Below, in pieces: positions 36,730 to 46,663 of a DNA stretch of 64,000 bases. Within the stretch, counting starts at the first letter, position 1; every line of letters starts with the position of its first letter. The notes beneath the pieces are model-generated. The model saw only the letters and a list, made by a program, of their open reading frames with translations, was not told where the DNA came from and made no database searches. The position numbers and the translations under genes are program-made. The stretch is from Pseudomonas sp. PDNC002 (GTDB lineage Bacteria > Pseudomonadota > Gammaproteobacteria > Pseudomonadales > Pseudomonadaceae): the NCBI RefSeq assembly GCF_016919445.1, contig NZ_CP070356.1, forward strand, positions 2,822,001 through 2,886,000, written 5' to 3'.

Positions 36730-39429
36730 CTAGATGCTGATGCGCACCGGCATGCTCTGCTGGCCGCTGTCCGAGAGAATGTCCACCAGGGCGGTCTGGA
36801 TGCGTTTGCACAGCTCGGGGTCCGAGAGCGGCTGGTTGTGCGCATCGGTGACGAAGAACACGTCTTCCACGCGCTCGCCCAGGGTGGCGATCTTGGCGTT
36901 CTGCACTGACAGGTCGAAGTCGAGGAACAGCCCACCGATCCGCGCCAGCAGGCCAGGGCGGTCGGGCGCGGTGACTTCCAGCACGCTGACCTGGCGCGCC
37001 GCGTCGGTGGAGATGGTCACCTGCGGGGCGAAGGCGAAGTGCTTGAGCTGGCGTGGAACGCGGCGCTGGATGATGTTCGGGTAGTCGTCCGGATCTTTCA
37101 GTGCGTTGACCAACCCTTCGCGAATCTCCGCGACACGGGAGGGATTGTCGCCAATCGAGCCGCCATCGGCGTCGAGCACTATGTAGGTGTCGAGGGTGAA
37201 CAGGCTGGTGGAGGTGATGATCCGCGCATCCTGAATGTTCAGGTTGAGCTGGTCCATCGCCGCCACGGTCACGGCGAAGAAGTCGTGCTGGTCGGCGGCA
37301 TAGATGAAGATCTGCGTGCCGCCCTCAAACTCGCGCTGGGCGGTTTCCTTGATCAGCACCAGCGGCGTGCCGTCGTCCGGGTGCTGGAGAATGGCCTCGG
37401 TGTGCCAGGCGACGTCGGCGGCGGTGTGGCGCAGGAAGTAGTCGTCGCCCAGCTGGCTCCAGAGCTGCTCGGCGTCGTCCTGATCGATGCCACCGCGCAC
37501 CAGGATGTCGATGGCCGCGCTCTGCGTCTGGCGAATCTGCTCCTCGCGGTCCACCGGGTTCTCCAGGCCGCGGCGCAGGGCGCGCTTGGTCTCGGTGTAG
37601 AGCTGGCGCAACAGGCTGGCGCGCCAGGAGTTCCACAGTGTCGGGTTGGTGGCGTTGATGTCGGCCACGGTCAGCACGTAGAGGTAGTCCAGGTAGGTCT
37701 GGTTGCCCATCAACTGGGCGAAGTCGTAGATCACCTGCGGATCGGACAGGTCCTTGCGCTGCGCGGTGGTCGACATGATCAGGTGGTTCTGCACCAGCCA
37801 CGACACCAGGTTGGTGTCCCACGGCGGCAACTGGTGACGCTGGCAGAAGTGTTCGGCGTCCACCGCGCCCAGTTCCGAGTGGTCGCCGCCGCGGCCCTTG
37901 GCGATGTCGTGGTAGAGGCCGGCGATGTAGATCAGCTCGGGCTTGGGCAGGCGCTCCATGATCTTGCTGGCCAGCGGGTACTTCTCCGCCATGTCCGGGC
38001 GGCGCAGCTTGCGCAGGTGCTTGATCAGGTTGAGGGTGTGGGCGTCCACCGTATAGATGTGGAACAGGTCGTGCTGCATCTGCCCGACGATCAGGCCGAA
38101 CTCCGGCAGGTAACGGCCGAGGATGCCGTAACGGTTCATCCGCCGCAGGTTGCGGTGGATGCCTTCCTTGCACTTGAACAGCTCGATGAACAGGCTGGTG
38201 TTGCGGATGTCGTGGCGGAAGTCATCGTCGATCAGGTGGCGGCTGTCGCGCAGCAGACGGATGGTGTCGGCCCGCACGCCTTTTATCTCGGGGTGCTGGG
38301 CGAGCAGTACGAAGATTTCCAGCAGGGCGAAGGGCGTGCGCTTGAAGACGTTGACGTGGGTGACTTCCAGGTAGCCGTCGCGCAGTTGGAAGCGGCTGTT
38401 GAGCGGCTGGATCTGGCCATTCTCGCCGGCCCGCAGGATCACCTCCTCGAAGTGCTGGGTGATCAGGTCGTTCAGCTCGGACACCGCCATGACGACGCGG
38501 TAGTACTTCTGCATGAAGCGCTCGACCGCCAGCTTGGCATCGTTGCCTTCATAGCCGAGCATCCCGGCGATGCGCCGCTGGTGGTCGAACAGCAGGCGGT
38601 CCTCGGCGCGGCCGGCGAGCATGTGCAGGGCGTAACGGACCTTCCAGAGGAACTCCTGGCTGGAGGCCAGTACCGCGCATTCGCTCTCGACCAGGAAGCC
38701 CTCGCGCACCAGCGCGTGCAGGTTGAGGCTGCCGAAATGCCGGCGGGCCACCCAGAGCAGCGTCTGGATGTCGCGCAGGCCGCCGGGCGAACCTTTCACG
38801 TTGGGTTCGAGGTTGTATTCGGTGTCGTTGTATTTGGTGTGGCGGTGAATCTGCTCCTTGCGCTTGGCGAGGTAGAACTGGCCGCTGGGCCACATCTGCT
38901 TCGCGCTGGTGGCTTCGAGCATGCGCTGACGCAGGCTGTCCGGGCCGGAGATGGTCCGGCACTCCATCAGGTTGGTCACCACCGTCAGGTCGGCGCGCGC
39001 CTCTTCGGCGCATTCGGCCACCGAGCGCACGCTCTGGCCGACTTCCAGGCCGATGTCCCAGAGCAGGGTGAGGAAGCCTTCGATGGGGGCGCGGAAAACC
39101 TCCTGGTCCTCGCTGTCGAGCAGGATAAGCAGGTCAATGTCCGAGTGCGGGTGCAGTTCGCCGCGCCCGTAGCCACCCACGGCGACCAGTGCGATGTCGG
39201 CGTCGTCGCCCCAGTCGAAGCGGTTCCAGGCCTGCTGCAGGATCTGGTCGACGAACCAGGCGCGGTCCTCGATCAGCCGACGGATGTCGCGGCCGCCGCT
39301 GAAACGGGTGTCGAGCACTTCATTGGCCTGGCGAATCGCCTTCTTGAACGCGGCGATAGGGCTGGTTTTGAGGGCCAGTTCCGCCTGGAACTGCCCACGG
39401 TCGAACAACTCGGGATCCACCTGCGGCAT
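36730..39429 (-). CDS. glnD: [Protein-PII] uridylyltransferase / uridylyl-removing enzyme
   Basis: The glutamine sensor that uridylylates PII under nitrogen limitation and removes UMP when glutamine is high. At 899 aa, the nucleotidyltransferase domain has [17 protein letters not shown] (about 85-101). The HD hydrolase domain carries [19 protein letters not shown] (about 455-475). Two ACT domains close the protein (from about 705 and 815), for glutamine sensing. All catalytic elements seem intact. dapC follows in the same unit. Confidence 0.97.
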   Translation of the reverse strand: MPQVDPELFDRGQFQAELALKTSPIAAFKKAIRQANEVLDTRFSGGRDIRRLIEDRAWFVDQILQQAWNRFDWGDDADIALVAVGGYGRGELHPHSDIDLLILLDSEDQEVFRAPIEGFLTLLWDIGLEVGQSVRSVAECAEEARADLTVVTNLMECRTISGPDSLRQRMLEATSAKQMWPSGQFYLAKRKEQIHRHTKYNDTEYNLEPNVKGSPGGLRDIQTLLWVARRHFGSLNLHALVREGFLVESECAVLASSQEFLWKVRYALHMLAGRAEDRLLFDHQRRIAGMLGYEGNDAKLAVERFMQKYYRVVMAVSELNDLITQHFEEVILRAGENGQIQPLNSRFQLRDGYLEVTHVNVFKRTPFALLEIFVLLAQHPEIKGVRADTIRLLRDSRHLIDDDFRHDIRNTSLFIELFKCKEGIHRNLRRMNRYGILGRYLPEFGLIVGQMQHDLFHIYTVDAHTLNLIKHLRKLRRPDMAEKYPLASKIMERLPKPELIYIAGLYHDIAKGRGGDHSELGAVDAEHFCQRHQLPPWDTNLVSWLVQNHLIMSTTAQRKDLSDPQVIYDFAQLMGNQTYLDYLYVLTVADINATNPTLWNSWRASLLRQLYTETKRALRRGLENPVDREEQIRQTQSAAIDILVRGGIDQDDAEQLWSQLGDDYFLRHTAADVAWHTEAILQHPDDGTPLVLIKETAQREFEGGTQIFIYAADQHDFFAVTVAAMDQLNLNIQDARIITSTSLFTLDTYIVLDADGGSIGDNPSRVAEIREGLVNALKDPDDYPNIIQRRVPRQLKHFAFAPQVTISTDAARQVSVLEVTAPDRPGLLARIGGLFLDFDLSVQNAKIATLGERVEDVFFVTDAHNQPLSDPELCKRIQTALVDILSDSGQQSMPVRISI

Positions 39430-39572
39430 GGCGGCCTTCCTGATTCAGGGATAGAGGGAGGGCAGGGGCAAGAGAGTGATCGGACCTGGGCGCGTGGCGC
39501 CAGGCCCGACGACAGTGCCGGGCCGGGATTTCTATGTTCTACCCAGCCGTCGGCGAGATTGCAAACCGCGAC

Positions 39573-40358
39573 TCAGGCAGCAGAAGTACGCGGGAAGCTT
39601 TCGTCGTTGCGCAGGGTCAGGATCTCGTAGCCATCGGCGGTGACCAGCACGGTGTGCTCCCACTGCGCGGACAGCTTGCGGTCCTTGGTAATGGCGGTCC
39701 AGCCATCGCCCAGCAGGCGGGTTTCCGGGCGGCCCTGGTTGATCATCGGCTCGATGGTGAAGATCATGCCTTCCTTGAGTTCCAGGCCAGTGCCGGCGCG
39801 GCCGTAGTGCAGCACCTGCGGCTCCTCGTGGAACACCTTGCCGATGCCGTGGCCGCAGTATTCGCGTACCACGGAGAAGCCGTTCTTCTCGGCGTACTTC
39901 TGGATCACTTCGCCCACATCGCCCAGGCGCGCGCCCGGCTTGACCAGCGCAATGCCCTTGTACATGCATTCCTGGGTGATCTGGCAGAGGCGGTCAGCCC
40001 ATTCCGGGGTCTTGCCGACCGAGAACATCTTGCTGGTGTCGCCGTGGTAACCGTCCTTGATCACGGTGACATCGATGTTGACGATGTCGCCTTCCTTGAG
40101 CGGCTTCTCGTTGGGAATGCCGTGGCACACCACGTGGTTGATCGAGGTGCAGATGGACTTGGGGAAGCCCTTGTAGTTCAGCGGCGCCGGGATGGCCTTC
40201 TGCACGTTGACGATGTAGTCGTGACAGATACGATCCAGTTCATCGGTGGTAACGCCGGGCTTGACGTGTTCGCCGATCATTTCCAGCACTTCGGCGGCCA
40301 GACGGCCGGCGACGCGCATTTTCTCGATGTCTTCGGGCGTCTTGATGGTGACGGTCAT
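39573..40358 (-). CDS. map: Methionine aminopeptidase, type I
   Basis: Removes the N-terminal Met from nascent proteins and is a dimetal M24 peptidase. The 261-aa protein has the metal and substrate motifs HVVCHGIPNEKPL, IVNIDVTVIKDGYHGDTSKM (the two metal Asp), HGIGKVFHEEP and GMIFTIEPMI. The C-terminal WEHTVLVTADGYEILT is also conserved. It is divergent from rpsB, the classic map/rpsB arrangement in bacteria. Confidence 0.97.
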   Translation of the reverse strand: MTVTIKTPEDIEKMRVAGRLAAEVLEMIGEHVKPGVTTDELDRICHDYIVNVQKAIPAPLNYKGFPKSICTSINHVVCHGIPNEKPLKEGDIVNIDVTVIKDGYHGDTSKMFSVGKTPEWADRLCQITQECMYKGIALVKPGARLGDVGEVIQKYAEKNGFSVVREYCGHGIGKVFHEEPQVLHYGRAGTGLELKEGMIFTIEPMINQGRPETRLLGDGWTAITKDRKLSAQWEHTVLVTADGYEILTLRNDESFPRTSAA

Positions 40359-40492
40359 GCGAATGCTCTTCAGGCGCTGCGAACGCGCGGGTAATGAGAG
40401 GAATACGCAAGTCTATCAGATTTACGCCCCTTCTTTTAAGGGCGAACGGGTGACGGATGCCTCTGCGGGTTTCGTTACGGTCAAGGTTGTGG

Positions 40493-40641
40493 TATAAAGC
40501 GCCCCGCTCCGGAGGCTACGGTCATTTCGGGGCATTAACCCACACATGCATCGACACGATGGCCTGGGTGCCTTTCGACACGTTCGGAGGGTTGGCCGTT
40601 GGGATGCATGGAGGCCTAACCCGACTTATCGAGGAACTATC
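40493..40641 (+). promoter_or_regulatory. rpsB promoter -10 and probable S2 autoregulatory leader
   Basis: TATAAA (40493-40498) is followed by a GC-rich discriminator (GCGCCCCGC), the kind found at stringently controlled ribosomal promoters. The -35 is weak. The roughly 135-nt leader can fold, with CGTTCGGAGGGTTGGCCGTTG and AACC/GGTT segments as pairing candidates. In E. coli and other gammaproteobacteria ribosomal protein S2 represses rpsB-tsf through this leader; I infer the same here. A GAGGA ribosome site lies 6 bp before ATG. Confidence 0.45.
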
Positions 40642-41382
40642 ATGTCCCAAGTCAACATGCGCGATATGCTGAAGGCCGGTGTGCACTTCGGCCACCAGAC
40701 CCGTTACTGGAACCCGAAAATGGGCAAGTTCATTTTCGGCGCGCGCAACAAGATCCACATCATCAACCTCGAAAAAACCCTGCCGATGTTCAACGAGGCC
40801 CTGACCTTCGTTGAGCGCCTGGCCCAGGGCAAGAACAAGATCCTGTTCGTCGGCACCAAGCGTTCCGCTGGCAAGATCGTCCGCGAAGAAGCTGCCCGTT
40901 GCGGCATGCCCTACGTTGACCACCGTTGGCTGGGCGGCATGCTCACCAACTACAAGACCATTCGTCAGTCGATCAAGCGTCTGCGCGAGCTGGAAGTTCA
41001 GTCTCAGGACGGTACTTTCGCCAAGCTGACCAAGAAAGAAGCCCTGATGCGCAGCCGTGATCTGGAAAAACTGGATCGCAGCCTGGGCGGCATCAAGGAC
41101 ATGGGCGGCCTGCCGGACGCTCTGTTCGTGATCGACGTTGACCACGAGCGCATTGCTATCACCGAAGCCAACAAGCTGGGCATCCCGGTCATCGGCATCG
41201 TCGATACCAACAGCAGCCCGGAAGGCGTTGACTATGTTATCCCGGGTAACGACGACGCCATCCGCGCCGTACAGCTGTACCTGGGCTCGATGGCTGAAGC
41301 CGTACTGCGTGGCAAGAACGCCGGTGGCGTGACTGCTGACGAGTTCGTCGAAGAAGCACCGGCCGAATCCGCCGAAGGCTGA
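40642..41382 (+). CDS. rpsB: 30S ribosomal protein S2
   Basis: A structural protein of the small subunit head, needed for S1 binding. It is 246 aa. The N-terminus [20 protein letters not shown] and later [16 protein letters not shown] are universal S2 sequences, with [20 protein letters not shown] near residue 180-199. The ATG is after the GAGGAACT ribosome site; an upstream in-frame start lies in the leader and is rejected. It is first gene of the rpsB-tsf unit. Confidence 0.98.
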   Translation: MSQVNMRDMLKAGVHFGHQTRYWNPKMGKFIFGARNKIHIINLEKTLPMFNEALTFVERLAQGKNKILFVGTKRSAGKIVREEAARCGMPYVDHRWLGGMLTNYKTIRQSIKRLRELEVQSQDGTFAKLTKKEALMRSRDLEKLDRSLGGIKDMGGLPDALFVIDVDHERIAITEANKLGIPVIGIVDTNSSPEGVDYVIPGNDDAIRAVQLYLGSMAEAVLRGKNAGGVTADEFVEEAPAESAEG

Positions 41383-41387
41383 TTCCA

Positions 41388-41438
41388 GGACGTCCAGACG
41401 TCCTACGGTGAGCAGGAAGGGGGCTAGGCCCCCTTTTT
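41388..41438 (+). terminator. Hairpin plus partial terminator between rpsB and tsf
   Basis: Two hairpins. AGGACGT/ACGTCCT (41388-41405, 4-base loop) is followed by AAGGGGGC/GCCCCCTT (41417-41435) with a T5 run. Similar rpsB-tsf intercistronic terminators in E. coli let most transcripts stop after rpsB while some continue into tsf, so read-through is expected here. Confidence 0.8.
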
Positions 41439-41507
41439 GCCACCCCGAAAATTCCGCCCGGGCATCCGGGCGATCTGGTTTTGAGAGCAACTCAAGAGGA
41501 TTTCGAA

Positions 41508-42377
41508 ATGGCAGAAATTACTGCAGCACTGGTCAAGGAACTGCGTGAGCGTACCGGCCAGGGCATGATGGAGTGCAAAAAGGCACTGGTAGCCGCTGAA
41601 GGCGACATCGAAAAAGCCATCGACGATATGCGCGCTTCGGGCGCCATCAAGGCTGCCAAAAAGGCTGGCAACATTGCCGCCGAAGGCGCCATCGCCGCCA
41701 AAGTCGCTGACGACGCCAAGTCCGCTACCATCATCGAAGTCAACTCGCAGACCGACTTCCTGGCTCTGCAGGACGACTTCAAGAACTTCGTGGCTGCCAG
41801 CCTGGACAAAGCTGTCGCTCAGAAGCTGACCGACGCTGCTCCGCTGATCGCCGAGCAAGAGCCGGCCCGTGAAGCCCTGGTTGCCAAGTGTGGCGAGAAC
41901 GTCAACATCCGTCGTCTGGCTCGCGTAGAAGGTGACGTGGTTGGTGCCTACCTGCACGGCCACCGCATCGGCGTCCTGGTTACCCTGAAGGGCGGCAATG
42001 CCGAACTGGCTCGCGACATCGCCATGCACGTCGCTGCCAGCAACCCGCAGTTCCTGGATCCGTCGCAGGTTTCCGAAGAAGCCGTTGCCAAAGAGAAGGA
42101 AATCTTCCTCGCTCTGAACGCCGACAAGATCGCCGGCAAGCCGGAAAACATCGTCGAGAACATGGTCAAAGGCCGTATCTCGAAGTTCCTGGCCGAAGCC
42201 AGCCTGGTCGAGCAGGCCTTCGTCAAGGATCCGGAAGTCAAGGTGGGTGATCTGGCCAAGAAAGCCGGCGCCGAGATCGTTTCCTTCGTTCGTTACGAAG
42301 TAGGCGAAGGCATCGAGAAAGTCGAAGCCGACTTTGCTGCCGAGGTTGCTGCTCAAGTAGCCGCTTCCAAGCAGTAA
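41508..42377 (+). CDS. tsf: Elongation factor Ts
   Basis: The guanine nucleotide exchange factor for EF-Tu, 289 aa. The N-terminal UBA-like domain has [19 protein letters not shown] (residues about 9-27). The core contains the invariant [10 protein letters not shown] (about 80-89), which inserts at the EF-Tu Mg2+ site. The ATG preceded by AAGAGGA is chosen over an upstream ATG nine codons earlier. Confidence 0.98.
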   Translation: MAEITAALVKELRERTGQGMMECKKALVAAEGDIEKAIDDMRASGAIKAAKKAGNIAAEGAIAAKVADDAKSATIIEVNSQTDFLALQDDFKNFVAASLDKAVAQKLTDAAPLIAEQEPAREALVAKCGENVNIRRLARVEGDVVGAYLHGHRIGVLVTLKGGNAELARDIAMHVAASNPQFLDPSQVSEEAVAKEKEIFLALNADKIAGKPENIVENMVKGRISKFLAEASLVEQAFVKDPEVKVGDLAKKAGAEIVSFVRYEVGEGIEKVEADFAAEVAAQVAASKQ

Positions 42378-42379
42378 TA

Positions 42380-42440
42380 GACAGTCTCACGACTGTCGCC
42401 CCGCAAGAGGCTGCCCGCTAACGCGCGCGGCCTCTTTGCC
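42380..42440 (+). terminator. Probable terminator region after tsf
   Basis: A 7-bp hairpin GACAGTC/GACTGTC (42380-42397) directly after the stop, then a longer imperfect stem (GCAAGAGGC with GGCCTCTTTGC, 42403-42439). T content after it is low, so efficiency is uncertain. The remaining 140 bp to pyrH shows no clear promoter. Confidence 0.5.
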
Positions 42441-42582
42441 AAACTGGGGAAGCCAAAAGGGCGGCTTCCGCGGCGCAACCCCGCCAGGCGGGTTTAAAGG
42501 CGCCGTAAGGCTGGCTGGTCCAAGCTTTCCGCAAAGCGCCCACAAGGCGCACAGCATTCAATCGCCGCAGGAGAAATAGGTC

Positions 42583-43320
42583 ATGGCTCAGCAGCTGAGC
42601 GCTCGTCAACCTCGCTATAAACGCATTCTTCTAAAACTGAGCGGCGAAGCCCTGATGGGCTCCGAGGAGTTCGGCATCGATCCCAAGGTGCTGGATCGTA
42701 TGGCCCTGGAAATCGGCCAGCTCGTGGGAATCGGTGTCCAGGTCGGCCTGGTTATCGGTGGTGGCAACCTGTTCCGTGGCGCTGCGCTGTCCGCAGCGGG
42801 CATGGACCGTGTCACCGGTGACCACATGGGCATGCTCGCCACCGTGATGAACGGCCTGGCCATGCGTGACGCGCTGGAGCGTTCCAATATCACCGCTATC
42901 GTCATGTCCGCCATCTCCATGGTCGGCGTGACCGATCACTACGACCGCCGCAAGGCCATGCGCCACCTGAAGAGTGGCGAAGTGGTGATCTTCTCCGCCG
43001 GTACCGGCAACCCCTTCTTCACCACCGATTCCGCCGCCTGCCTGCGCGCCATCGAAATAGATGCTGACGTAGTGCTCAAGGCGACCAAAGTGGACGGCGT
43101 GTACACTGCCGACCCGTTCAAGGACCCGAATGCCGAGAAATTCGAACGTCTGACGTACGATGAAGTGCTCGATCGCAAGCTGGGTGTGATGGACCTGACG
43201 GCCATCTGCCTGTGCCGGGACCAGAAAATGCCGCTGCGCGTGTTCAACATGAACAAGCCCGGTGCGCTGCTGAATATTGTTGTAGGTGGTGCTGAAGGCA
43301 CCCTGATCGAGGAGGATTGA
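42583..43320 (+). CDS. pyrH: Uridylate kinase (UMP kinase)
   Basis: A hexameric bacterial UMP kinase making UDP, regulated by GTP and UTP in E. coli. The 245-aa amino-acid-kinase-fold protein has [13 protein letters not shown] at its start, [17 protein letters not shown] (about 47-63) and [20 protein letters not shown] lies 6-7 bases before ATG. frr starts 1 bp after its stop, so the two are coupled. Confidence 0.98.
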   Translation: MAQQLSARQPRYKRILLKLSGEALMGSEEFGIDPKVLDRMALEIGQLVGIGVQVGLVIGGGNLFRGAALSAAGMDRVTGDHMGMLATVMNGLAMRDALERSNITAIVMSAISMVGVTDHYDRRKAMRHLKSGEVVIFSAGTGNPFFTTDSAACLRAIEIDADVVLKATKVDGVYTADPFKDPNAEKFERLTYDEVLDRKLGVMDLTAICLCRDQKMPLRVFNMNKPGALLNIVVGGAEGTLIEED

Positions 43321-43321
43321 G

Positions 43322-43879
43322 ATGATCAACGAGATCAAGAAGGAAGCACAGGATCGTATGGGCAAAACCCTGGAAGCCCTGGGTCATGCCTTCGCCAAGA
43401 TTCGTACCGGCCGTGCGCACCCGAGCATCCTGGATAGCGTGATGGTGTCCTACTACGGCTCCGACACGCCGCTGCGCCAGGTGGCCAACGTGACCGTGGA
43501 AGATTCCCGCACCCTGGCCCTGAGCGTGTTCGACAAGAGCATGATCCAGGCGGTCGAGAAGGCCATCATGACCTCCGACCTGGGCCTGAATCCGGCGACC
43601 GCCGGTACCACCATCCGTGTGCCGATGCCGGCCCTGACCGAGGAAACCCGCAAGGGCTTCACCAAGCAGGCTCGTGCCGAGGCCGAGCAGGCTCGTGTTT
43701 CCGTGCGCAACATCCGCCGCGATGCGCTGGCCCAACTGAAGGACCTGCAGAAAGAGAAGGAGATCAGCGAGGACGACGAGCGCCGCGCCGGTGACGACAT
43801 CCAGAAGATCACCGACAAGTTCGTCGCTGACATCGAAAAGGCCCTCGAGGCCAAGGAAGCGGATCTGATGGCCGTCTGA
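43322..43879 (+). CDS. frr: Ribosome recycling factor
   Basis: With EF-G it splits the post-termination ribosome. The 185-aa, mostly helical protein has the conserved [19 protein letters not shown] (about 29-47) and C-terminal helix segments with [20 protein letters not shown]. It follows pyrH by 1 bp in the standard order tsf-pyrH-frr-uppS. Confidence 0.98.
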   Translation: MINEIKKEAQDRMGKTLEALGHAFAKIRTGRAHPSILDSVMVSYYGSDTPLRQVANVTVEDSRTLALSVFDKSMIQAVEKAIMTSDLGLNPATAGTTIRVPMPALTEETRKGFTKQARAEAEQARVSVRNIRRDALAQLKDLQKEKEISEDDERRAGDDIQKITDKFVADIEKALEAKEADLMAV

Positions 43880-43895
43880 CGGCCGGGCTCTCGTC

Positions 43896-44651
43896 ATGGA
43901 AAAGACCAAGCAGGTGACGCCCGTGCCCCGGCACGTGGCGATCATCATGGACGGCAACAACCGCTGGGCGAAGAAGCGCCTCATGCCTGGCGTCGCCGGG
44001 CACAAGGCCGGCGTGGATGCCGTCCGTGCCGTGATCAAGACCTGTGCTGAGGCCGGCGTCGAAGTGCTGACGCTGTTTGCCTTCTCCAGCGAGAACTGGC
44101 AGCGCCCGGCCGAAGAGGTCGGCGCGCTGATGGAGCTGTTCCTCATGGCCTTGCGCCGCGAGGTGCGCAAGCTCAGCGCCAACGGTATCCGCCTGCGCAT
44201 CATCGGTGACCGCAGCCGCTTCGCACCTGAGTTGCAGGCGGCCATGCGCGAGGCCGAGGCACTGACCGCCAACGGCAGCAGCATGCTGTTGCAGGTGGCA
44301 GCCAACTATGGCGGCCAGTGGGATATCACCCAGGCGGCGCAGCGCCTTGCCCGCGAGGTGCAGGCCGGCCATCTGGCGGCTGAGGAAATCACCCCGGAAC
44401 TGATCCAGGGCTGCCTCTCCACAGGCGACCAGCCATTGCCTGACCTGTGCATCCGCACCGGCGGTGAGCACCGCATCAGCAACTTCCTTCTCTGGCAGCT
44501 GGCCTATGCCGAGCTGTATTTCTCCGATCTCTACTGGCCCGACTTCAAGCACGAAGCCATGCAGGCTGCGTTGCAGGATTACGCCTCTCGTCAGCGCCGC
44601 TTCGGCAAGACCAGCGAGCAGGTCGAGGCCGAGGCCCCCCCGACATGTTGA
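43896..44651 (+). CDS. uppS: Undecaprenyl diphosphate synthase (cis-prenyltransferase)
   Basis: Adds eight isopentenyl units to farnesyl diphosphate to make the C55 carrier for peptidoglycan and O-antigen. The 251-aa protein has region I HVAIIMDGNNRWAKKR with the catalytic Asp. Region III has TLFAFSSENWQRP, and region V has LCIRTGGEHRISNFLLWQ with the diphosphate-binding Arg residues. Its 3' end overlaps cdsA by 7 bp. Substrate supply (Dxr) is encoded two genes downstream. Confidence 0.97.
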   Translation: MEKTKQVTPVPRHVAIIMDGNNRWAKKRLMPGVAGHKAGVDAVRAVIKTCAEAGVEVLTLFAFSSENWQRPAEEVGALMELFLMALRREVRKLSANGIRLRIIGDRSRFAPELQAAMREAEALTANGSSMLLQVAANYGGQWDITQAAQRLAREVQAGHLAAEEITPELIQGCLSTGDQPLPDLCIRTGGEHRISNFLLWQLAYAELYFSDLYWPDFKHEAMQAALQDYASRQRRFGKTSEQVEAEAPPTC

Positions 44652-45460
44652 AACAACGAATCATCACGGCGCTGATCCTCCTGCCGATCGCGCTGGGTGG
44701 TTTCTTCCTGCTCGACGGTGCGGCGTTCTCGCTGTTCATCGGCCTGGTGGTCGGCCTTGGCGCCTGGGAATGGGCTCGCCTGGCCGGTTACAACGAACAG
44801 TCTGCCCGCGTCGGCTATGCCGCCGTGGTCGCCGGGCTGATGATGGTGCTGGCCTGGCTGCCGCAACTGGCCGGTGCTGTGCTGGTGCTGGCGTTGCTCT
44901 GGTGGGTGTTGGCGACTGTCATGGTGCTGACCTATCCGGACAGCGCGTCGAGCTGGGGTGGCCGTTGGCGCCGTCTGCTGATCGGCCTGCTGATCCTGCT
45001 GCCGGCCTGGCAGGGCCTCGTACTGCTGAAGCAGTGGCCGCTCTCCAACTGGCTGATCGTCGCCGTGATGGTGCTGGTCTGGGCTGCCGATATTGGCGCC
45101 TATTTCTCCGGCAAGGCCTTCGGCAAGCGCAAGCTCGCCCCGAAGGTCAGTCCGGGCAAGAGCTGGGAAGGTTTCTTCGGTGGTATGGCACTGTGCCTGC
45201 TGATCACCGTCGGCGTGGCGATCTACCGTGACTGGACCGTTCGCGAGCTGCTGCTGGCACTGCCCTGCGCCGCCGTCGTGGTGGCCCTGTCGGTCATCGG
45301 TGACCTCACCGAAAGCATGTTCAAGCGCCAATCGGGGCTGAAGGACAGCAGCAACCTGCTGCCTGGCCATGGTGGCGTGCTGGATCGTATCGACAGCCTG
45401 ACCGCAGCGATTCCGGTGTTCACCGCGTTGCTGTGGGCCGTGGGCTGGGGTGCGCCGTGA
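44645..45460 (+). CDS. cdsA: Phosphatidate cytidylyltransferase
   Basis: An inner-membrane enzyme that makes CDP-diacylglycerol from phosphatidate and CTP for phospholipid synthesis. The 271-aa protein has about eight helices and the full CdsA signature, [20 protein letters not shown] followed by GVLDRIDS, near residue 220-248. It starts inside the end of uppS (ATGTTGA). Its stop overlaps the dxr start (GTGA). Confidence 0.97.
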   Translation: MLKQRIITALILLPIALGGFFLLDGAAFSLFIGLVVGLGAWEWARLAGYNEQSARVGYAAVVAGLMMVLAWLPQLAGAVLVLALLWWVLATVMVLTYPDSASSWGGRWRRLLIGLLILLPAWQGLVLLKQWPLSNWLIVAVMVLVWAADIGAYFSGKAFGKRKLAPKVSPGKSWEGFFGGMALCLLITVGVAIYRDWTVRELLLALPCAAVVVALSVIGDLTESMFKRQSGLKDSSNLLPGHGGVLDRIDSLTAAIPVFTALLWAVGWGAP

Positions 45461-46647
45461 GTCGGCCGCAATGGATCACCGTGCTGGGGGCGACCGGTTC
45501 GATCGGCCTCAGCACGCTCGACGTCATTGGGCGTCATCCTGATCGTTACCGCGTCTTTGCGCTGAGCGGTTTCTCCCGCCTGGCGGAACTGGAGGCACTG
45601 TCCCTCCGTCATCGGCCACGTTTTGTGGTGGTGCCGGAGGTCGAGCAGGCCAGGGCTCTGCAGGATCGCTTGATCTCTGCGGGGCTCGATGCGCGCGTGC
45701 TGGTCGGCGAGGCCGGTCTTTGCGAGATTTCCGCCCATCCCGACGTGGATGCGGTGATGGCCGCCATTGTCGGTGCTGCCGGCCTCAAGCCCACGCTGGC
45801 GGCCGTCGAGGCAGGCAAGCGCGTGCTGCTCGCCAACAAGGAGGCGCTGGTGATGTCCGGCGCGCTGTTCATGGATGCAGTGCGAGCCAGTGGTGCCGTG
45901 CTGCTGCCTATCGACAGCGAGCACAACGCGATCTTCCAGTGCATGCCAACGGATTACGCGCGCGGGCTCGATGCCGTGGGCGTTCGGCGCATCCTGCTGA
46001 CTGCCTCGGGCGGCCCGTTCCGCGAGACGCCGCTGGAGCAGTTGGCCCAGGTTTCTCCGGAGCAAGCCTGCGCGCACCCCAACTGGTCGATGGGGCGGAA
46101 GATTTCCGTCGACTCGGCCAGCATGATGAACAAGGGCCTGGAGCTGATCGAGGCCTGCTGGCTGTTCGATGCGCCGCCGTCGAAAGTCGAGGTGGTGATC
46201 CATCCGCAGAGCGTGATCCATTCCCTGGTGGATTACATTGACGGCTCGGTATTGGCCCAGTTGGGTAATCCGGATATGCGCACGCCTATCGCCCATGCCC
46301 TGGCCTGGCCGCAGCGCATCGAATCCGGCGTTTCGCCACTGGACCTGTTCTCCGTTGCGCGCCTGGACTTCACGGCGCCCGATGAACAGCGCTTTCCCTG
46401 TCTGCGCCTGGCGCGCCAGGCGGCGGAGACGGGAGGAAGCGCGCCGGCCGCGCTCAACGCCGCGAATGAGGTGGCCGTAGCGGCATTCCTCGAGCGGCGC
46501 ATCCGCTTCACAGAGATCGCGGTTATCATCGACGAGGTGCTGAACCGCGAGGCGCATGCGCCGGTCGAATCGCTCGATGCGGTGCTGGCGGCCGATCAGC
46601 GGGCGCGCGGCGCCGCACAGGCGTGGTTGCAGGAACGCGGGCTTTGA
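45457..46647 (+). CDS. dxr: 1-deoxy-D-xylulose 5-phosphate reductoisomerase
   Basis: The second step of the MEP isoprenoid pathway, converting DXP to MEP with NADPH. The 396-aa protein has the NADPH motif [16 protein letters not shown] near the start, [16 protein letters not shown] (metal-binding Asp and Glu), and the flexible loop segment [20 protein letters not shown]. The start is the GTG overlapping the cdsA stop; it gives [14 protein letters not shown], matching family starts, so an upstream ATG is rejected. Confidence 0.96.
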   Translation: MSRPQWITVLGATGSIGLSTLDVIGRHPDRYRVFALSGFSRLAELEALSLRHRPRFVVVPEVEQARALQDRLISAGLDARVLVGEAGLCEISAHPDVDAVMAAIVGAAGLKPTLAAVEAGKRVLLANKEALVMSGALFMDAVRASGAVLLPIDSEHNAIFQCMPTDYARGLDAVGVRRILLTASGGPFRETPLEQLAQVSPEQACAHPNWSMGRKISVDSASMMNKGLELIEACWLFDAPPSKVEVVIHPQSVIHSLVDYIDGSVLAQLGNPDMRTPIAHALAWPQRIESGVSPLDLFSVARLDFTAPDEQRFPCLRLARQAAETGGSAPAALNAANEVAVAAFLERRIRFTEIAVIIDEVLNREAHAPVESLDAVLAADQRARGAAQAWLQERGL

Positions 46648-46663
46648 GGCCCAGGAGGTAGCG

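Noticed and set aside
37039-39630. 863-codon plus-strand ORF opposite glnD
   Set aside because: Antisense artefact of the same type; glnD is complete with all domains.
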